Part shown: in pieces, positions 62,975 through 64,000 of the stretch
Layout: every line of letters starts with the position of its first letter
How positions within the stretch are numbered: position 1 is the first letter of the stretch
Assembly: GCF_001619955.1 (NCBI RefSeq)
Contig: NZ_LQQO01000034.1
Location: 186,001-250,000, forward strand
DNA from: Sphingomonas hankookensis
GTDB lineage: Bacteria > Pseudomonadota > Alphaproteobacteria > Sphingomonadales > Sphingomonadaceae
Length of the DNA stretch: 64,000 bases
Reading direction: 5' to 3'
Made by a program: the position numbers and the translations under genes
The notes under the pieces: model-generated
Told to the model about the DNA's origin: nothing
Databases searched by the model: none
Seen by the model: the letters and a program-made list of their open reading frames with translations, nothing else

Positions 62975-64000
62975 CTACTCCTTCGCGGCCATCGGTACGT
63001 CCACCACCTTCAGCTGATACCGCCCGGGCGGCAGTAGCAGCGCGATATCCTCGCCCGGCCGGATCGCCACCCGGTCCATCGGCACCGACGCCTCGCTCTC
63101 CCCGACCGGCCGCGCCTCGACGATCCGCCAGCCTTTGGCCGGGCGCAACGCGGTTGGGATCGACACCACCCGGTCGCCTGCCGCCACCCGCCATGCCGGA
63201 CGCCCGCGCACGAACTTCGCCGTCGGATGATCTACGACCACGTCGAACGTACCGGGCCGCTGCTCGGCGGGCAGCACGGCAAGCCGCTCCCGGCTACCGC
63301 CGCCCCGGCAGGTCGTCTGCGACACGGTCAGTGGGTCGATACCCGTGATCGCCTTCAGTCGCGTCGCCATCCATCGTTGGCCGTCGGCACGCGGCACTTC
63401 GGTTGCATGCGAATAACCGACATGGATCAGCAGCTTGGCCTTGGGATGCGCGGCGATGTAGGCGGCGAGCTGCTCCGCCTGTGCCGTTTCGCGCCGGGCG
63501 ATGCCCTCATCCAGGGACAGGGTCGCTGCCGTCTCGCTGAACCGCTCTTCATAGGGCAACAGGCGATACCCCAGCGCCTTTGCCTCCCGCCCCAGTCGTC
63601 CGAAACCGGCTTCATAGAGGTAATAGCCGTCGGTATCTTCGAAATACAGCTGATCCGGTCGCTTGAGATAGGGCGGCAGGAATTTGTCCGGCGTTCCCAG
63701 CGCCGGGATCGACAATGTCTCCATTGCCAGTACGTCATAGCCGAGCGGACGCAGCGCACGCGCAACCCGCGCCGTAAAGCCGCGATGCTCGGATCGCTCA
63801 TGGCTTTCATTGACGATCACGATCGAGGTTTTGCGGGCACGTTCGATGATCGTCCCGATCGCATCCCCCGCCCCTGCGATCGGCGAACACGCCGTCGGCT
63901 TGTAATCGCTGCTGGTGCGGGCGATCAGGTCCTCGCGGCCGAACAGGCTGAGCGTCTGCCCCGCCATTGCTCCGGCCAGGGGTTGTGCGGGATCGACGTC
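62975..64000 (-). CDS. ChaN/erythromycin-esterase-like protein, 5' end outside the window
   Basis: At least 341 residues are visible; the frame stays open to the right edge with 11 codons before the first ATG at 63967, so the true start is probably outside. The sequence SIVIVNESHERSEHRGFTARV with a Glu-Ser-His core, YDVLAMETLS, and the later LLIHVGYSHATEVP recall the GEsH/His pattern of the ChaN and EreA-like superfamily, but the assignment is loose. The C-terminal part has beta-strand-like segments (RVVSIPTALRPAKGWRIVEAR, LLLPPGRYQLKVVDVP). A signal peptide is expected upstream, from the phrasing DPAQPLAGA near the edge. Function unknown. Confidence 0.6.
   Translation of the reverse strand, partial: DVDPAQPLAGAMAGQTLSLFGREDLIARTSSDYKPTACSPIAGAGDAIGTIIERARKTSIVIVNESHERSEHRGFTARVARALRPLGYDVLAMETLSIPALGTPDKFLPPYLKRPDQLYFEDTDGYYLYEAGFGRLGREAKALGYRLLPYEERFSETAATLSLDEGIARRETAQAEQLAAYIAAHPKAKLLIHVGYSHATEVPRADGQRWMATRLKAITGIDPLTVSQTTCRGGGSRERLAVLPAEQRPGTFDVVVDHPTAKFVRGRPAWRVAAGDRVVSIPTALRPAKGWRIVEARPVGESEASVPMDRVAIRPGEDIALLLPPGRYQLKVVDVPMAAKE

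Overview
The window is a GC-rich, densely packed chromosomal segment of an alphaproteobacterium, most likely a sphingomonad (Sphingomonas or a close relative). This is inferred from the gene set and its arrangement: TCA genes mdh/sucD/sucA/sucB/lpd together, PhaR beside a PHA-synthase-like gene, a large TonB-dependent receptor, proA-nadD-rsfS-rlmH-envC-ctpA in series, ftsE-ftsX-ydcF-plsC, and ribE/ribBA/ribH. No rRNA, tRNA, CRISPR array, prophage, plasmid origin or insertion sequence was recognised. The region looks like core and near-core genome with many short intergenic palindromes.

Layout. 1-8.3 kb: TCA-cycle cluster (3' part of mdh, a GIY-YIG gene broken by an in-frame stop, sucD, sucA, sucB, a DUF1877 gene, lpd) ending in a hairpin terminator. 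8.4-12.5 kb: a lone CpaF-type ATPase, a secreted double-DTG aspartyl protease with a PDZ domain, a small membrane protein and an exported methyltransferase-like protein. 12.5-15.8 kb: repeat-filled gap, then phaR diverging from a short PhaC-like gene and an acetyl-CoA acetyltransferase. 16.0-19.3 kb: TonB-dependent receptor. 19.6-28.5 kb: proA, nadD, rsfS, rlmH, envC-like, chemoreceptor, ctpA, dsbB, coq7 and a small secreted protein, many with ATGA-type stop/start overlaps. 28.6-34.9 kb: hom, a 2OG-Fe(II) oxygenase, an MFS exporter, a very acidic small protein in an overlapping set with a lipoprotein and a thioesterase, and a SIMPL protein. 35.0-39.5 kb: RND efflux pair. 39.7-46.2 kb: DUF445, pdeM, a zinc-ribbon membrane protein, ftsE-ftsX-ydcF-plsC and an OmpA-like secreted protein. 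46.3-52.5 kb: malate synthase G, LysR regulator, and tyrosine/homogentisate degradation (hppD, hmgA, a small Rieske protein). 52.5-54.3 kb: patatin and a PEBP protein. 54.3-57.9 kb: riboflavin genes ribH, ribBA, ribE, ribD. 58.2-64 kb: tonB, gltX, prs, an Mpo1-like protein, lipoprotein and small membrane protein genes, and a 5'-truncated gene running off the right edge.

How the parts relate. The mdh-sucD-sucA-sucB-lpd set supplies the 2-oxoglutarate-to-malate side of the TCA cycle, with sucC missing from its usual place. HppD and HmgA carry tyrosine catabolism towards fumarate and acetoacetate. Malate synthase nearby would use acetyl-CoA with glyoxylate, and the thiolase/PhaC/PhaR group handles acetyl-CoA storage or turnover. 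The TonB protein and the receptor would work together at the envelope although the genes lie far apart.

The least ordinary content is outside enzyme genes: several families of intergenic palindromes (at least five copies of one type and six of another), a perfect 29-bp inverted repeat, a 14-bp perfect palindrome just upstream of hppD, an extremely acidic 113-residue protein, and the interrupted GIY-YIG gene sitting where sucC would be expected. I found no convincing new multi-gene system.
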